A stretch of 42,911 nucleotides of DNA. Origin: Zoogloea oleivorans (GTDB lineage: Bacteria; Pseudomonadota; Gammaproteobacteria; Burkholderiales; Rhodocyclaceae). The position numbers and the translations under genes were made by a program. The stretch spans positions 1 to 42,911 of the forward strand of contig NZ_SDKK01000009.1 of the NCBI RefSeq assembly GCF_008107625.1, read 5' to 3'. The first letter of the stretch is position 1. Each line of letters starts with the position of its first letter. Under the pieces are notes generated by a model. It was not told the DNA's origin and ran no database searches. It was given only the letters and a program-made list of their open reading frames with translations. Of the stretch, positions 41,844 to 42,911 are shown in pieces.

Positions 41844-42583
41844 GTGCGGCGGATCTGGGCGTGCTTGGGAAGGTTCTTGGTGAGCAGCTTCCAGGCCACG
41901 CCGAACACGTCGTCGCCACGGGACACCGCCTTGCGCGGCAGGGTCAGGAGGTCGTCGGCGGGCGTGGCGGCGGCGCGCACGCAGGTGGTGCCGGTAACAT
42001 AGCCGGCCGCCGCGGCCGCTTCGACGGCGCGAAGGTCATGACTGCCGTAGGGATAGCAGAAGTGCTCGACGCGCTGGCCGAGGATGTCTTCCAGCGCACG
42101 CTTGCTGTCCCGCATTTCGGCGTGGATACGGGCATCGTCGGCGTCGGCGAGGCGCGGGTGGGTCACCGTGTGGGAGCCGATGGTGAAGCCGAGATCCTGC
42201 ACCTCGCGCAGTTGGCTGACGTTCATCAGCGGCGCCGGTTCGAGGCCTTCCGGGGCGACCCACGCCGAGGTCTTGCCGACCAGGCTGCTCACCGCGTAGA
42301 CCGTGGCCGGATAGCCGTGGGCCTTGAGCACCGGGGCGGCGTTTTCAAGGAAGTCCACGTAGGCATCGTCGAAGGTCAGCACCAGCGGACGCGGCGGCAG
42401 CGGCGCGTCGCCACACAGGCCGGCAGCGGCTTCGTCGAGGCTGATCACCCCGTAGCCGAGAACCTTGAACATCTTCATCTGCGCCCGAAAGCGCGGCAGA
42501 TGGCAGTACAGCGCGCCGTGCGCCTTGACCCGGCCGGGAAAATTGCCGACCCGGTGGTACATCAGGATCTGGACCTGCTTCAT
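41840..42583 (-). CDS. Polysaccharide deacetylase family protein
   Basis: A 247-residue NodB-type (CE4) domain protein without a signal peptide. Motifs: MYHRVG near the start, LTFDDAY (catalytic and metal Asp), SHTVTHPRL (metal His pair), YPYGSHD and a late LPRK. Such cytoplasmic deacetylases occur in exopolysaccharide and glycan gene clusters and remove N-acetyl groups from sugars. The ATG at 42583 overlaps the glycosyltransferase stop by 4 nt (ATGA), which supports a joint role in glycan synthesis. Its stop codon shares CTAG with the convergent zntB. Confidence 0.87.
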   Translation of the reverse strand: MKQVQILMYHRVGNFPGRVKAHGALYCHLPRFRAQMKMFKVLGYGVISLDEAAAGLCGDAPLPPRPLVLTFDDAYVDFLENAAPVLKAHGYPATVYAVSSLVGKTSAWVAPEGLEPAPLMNVSQLREVQDLGFTIGSHTVTHPRLADADDARIHAEMRDSKRALEDILGQRVEHFCYPYGSHDLRAVEAAAAAGYVTGTTCVRAAATPADDLLTLPRKAVSRGDDVFGVAWKLLTKNLPKHAQIRRT

Positions 42584-42911
42584 CGGGAATGGGCCTCCAG
42601 GGCCTGTCGATAAACCGCCAGCGTCTTGCCGAGCATGGCGTCGAGGGTAAAGCCGTCTTCGAAACGGCGTCGCGCGCGGGCGCCGCAATCGCGCCGCAGG
42701 GCCGGATCGGCCAACAGGGCATCGATGGCCGTGGCCAGCGTCGGCGGATCGTCGGGTGGCACGAGGAAGCCGTTGTCGCCCTCCTTCACCACCTCGCCGG
42801 TGCCGCCAACCCAGCTGGCGACGATCGGCAGCGAGAAAGCCGATGCTTCGAGCAAAGCCAGCGACAAGGCCTCCCGGCGCGACGGTGCCACGAAAAGGTC
42901 GGCGGCGCCAA
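42580..42911 (-). CDS. Glycosyltransferase family 4 (GT-B), C-terminal part, cut by the window edge
   Basis: The last about 109 residues of a glycosyltransferase whose 5' part lies beyond base 42911. The visible part has the GT4 donor-binding motif REALSLALLEA (E-x7-E), then PIVASWVGGTGEVV, DGFLVPPDDP-like NGFLVPPDD and the usual C-terminal helices. It is coupled by a 4-nt overlap to the polysaccharide deacetylase gene. The acceptor and donor cannot be told from this part. Confidence 0.88.
   Translation of the reverse strand, partial: GAADLFVAPSRREALSLALLEASAFSLPIVASWVGGTGEVVKEGDNGFLVPPDDPPTLATAIDALLADPALRRDCGARARRRFEDGFTLDAMLGKTLAVYRQALEAHSR

Overview
This 42.9 kb, GC-rich window looks like the chromosome of a denitrifying betaproteobacterium, most likely of the order Rhodocyclales (Azospira, Dechloromonas, Zoogloea or Thauera type). 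The pointers are heme d1 genes (nirJ, nirN), a DNR/NnrR-type regulator with nnrS, a secreted cyanophycinase-like protein, bluB, and a dispersed palindrome with core GTGGGTCGG. No tRNA, rRNA, CRISPR array, prophage or insertion sequence was found.

155-13583 (minus strand) is one tightly packed operon, transcribed from 13583 towards 155: an outer-membrane-factor lipoprotein, a periplasmic adaptor, a 2521-residue repetitive surface protein, a membrane adaptor with a GAF-like N-terminus, and a fusion of a PqqD-like domain, an M50 (site-2-protease-like) domain and a HlyD-like domain. It resembles a type I secretion operon in which the ABC exporter is missing and a polytopic metalloprotease takes its place. 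The giant protein starts with an ESPR-like segment, then carries a LEPR-XLL-type motif and a DUF4347 domain, and has no RTX repeats or autotransporter barrel. This is the most unusual system in the window.

13863-20689 is a respiratory-nitrogen region: creA, nirJ and nirN (heme d1 biosynthesis), two small paralogous membrane-anchored proteins, a DUF2249 protein preceded by a clear FNR/DNR box, the DNR-like regulator, and divergently transcribed nnrS. 20820-23876 encodes a PAS-GGDEF-EAL protein that keeps both catalytic signatures.

23996-33408 is mostly housekeeping: a TerC-family membrane protein translationally coupled to the kinase srkA, a HAD-like protein, fabI, a degenerate kinase-like protein, the cyanophycinase, rdgC, a small membrane protein, and the run [J-like protein]-dbpA-bluB. 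33551-38546 holds a DUF924 protein, an array of 21-bp degenerate tandem repeats, rlmA, and a three-gene MacAB-like exporter whose genes overlap by 4 nt. 38665-42911 holds a DUF4197 protein, glutamate dehydrogenase, zntB, a polysaccharide deacetylase and the 3' part of a glycosyltransferase gene that runs off the right edge, probably the edge of a polysaccharide locus.

Functions are assigned from motif recognition by eye. No database search was run, and start sites are chosen from codon context and visible ribosome binding sites.
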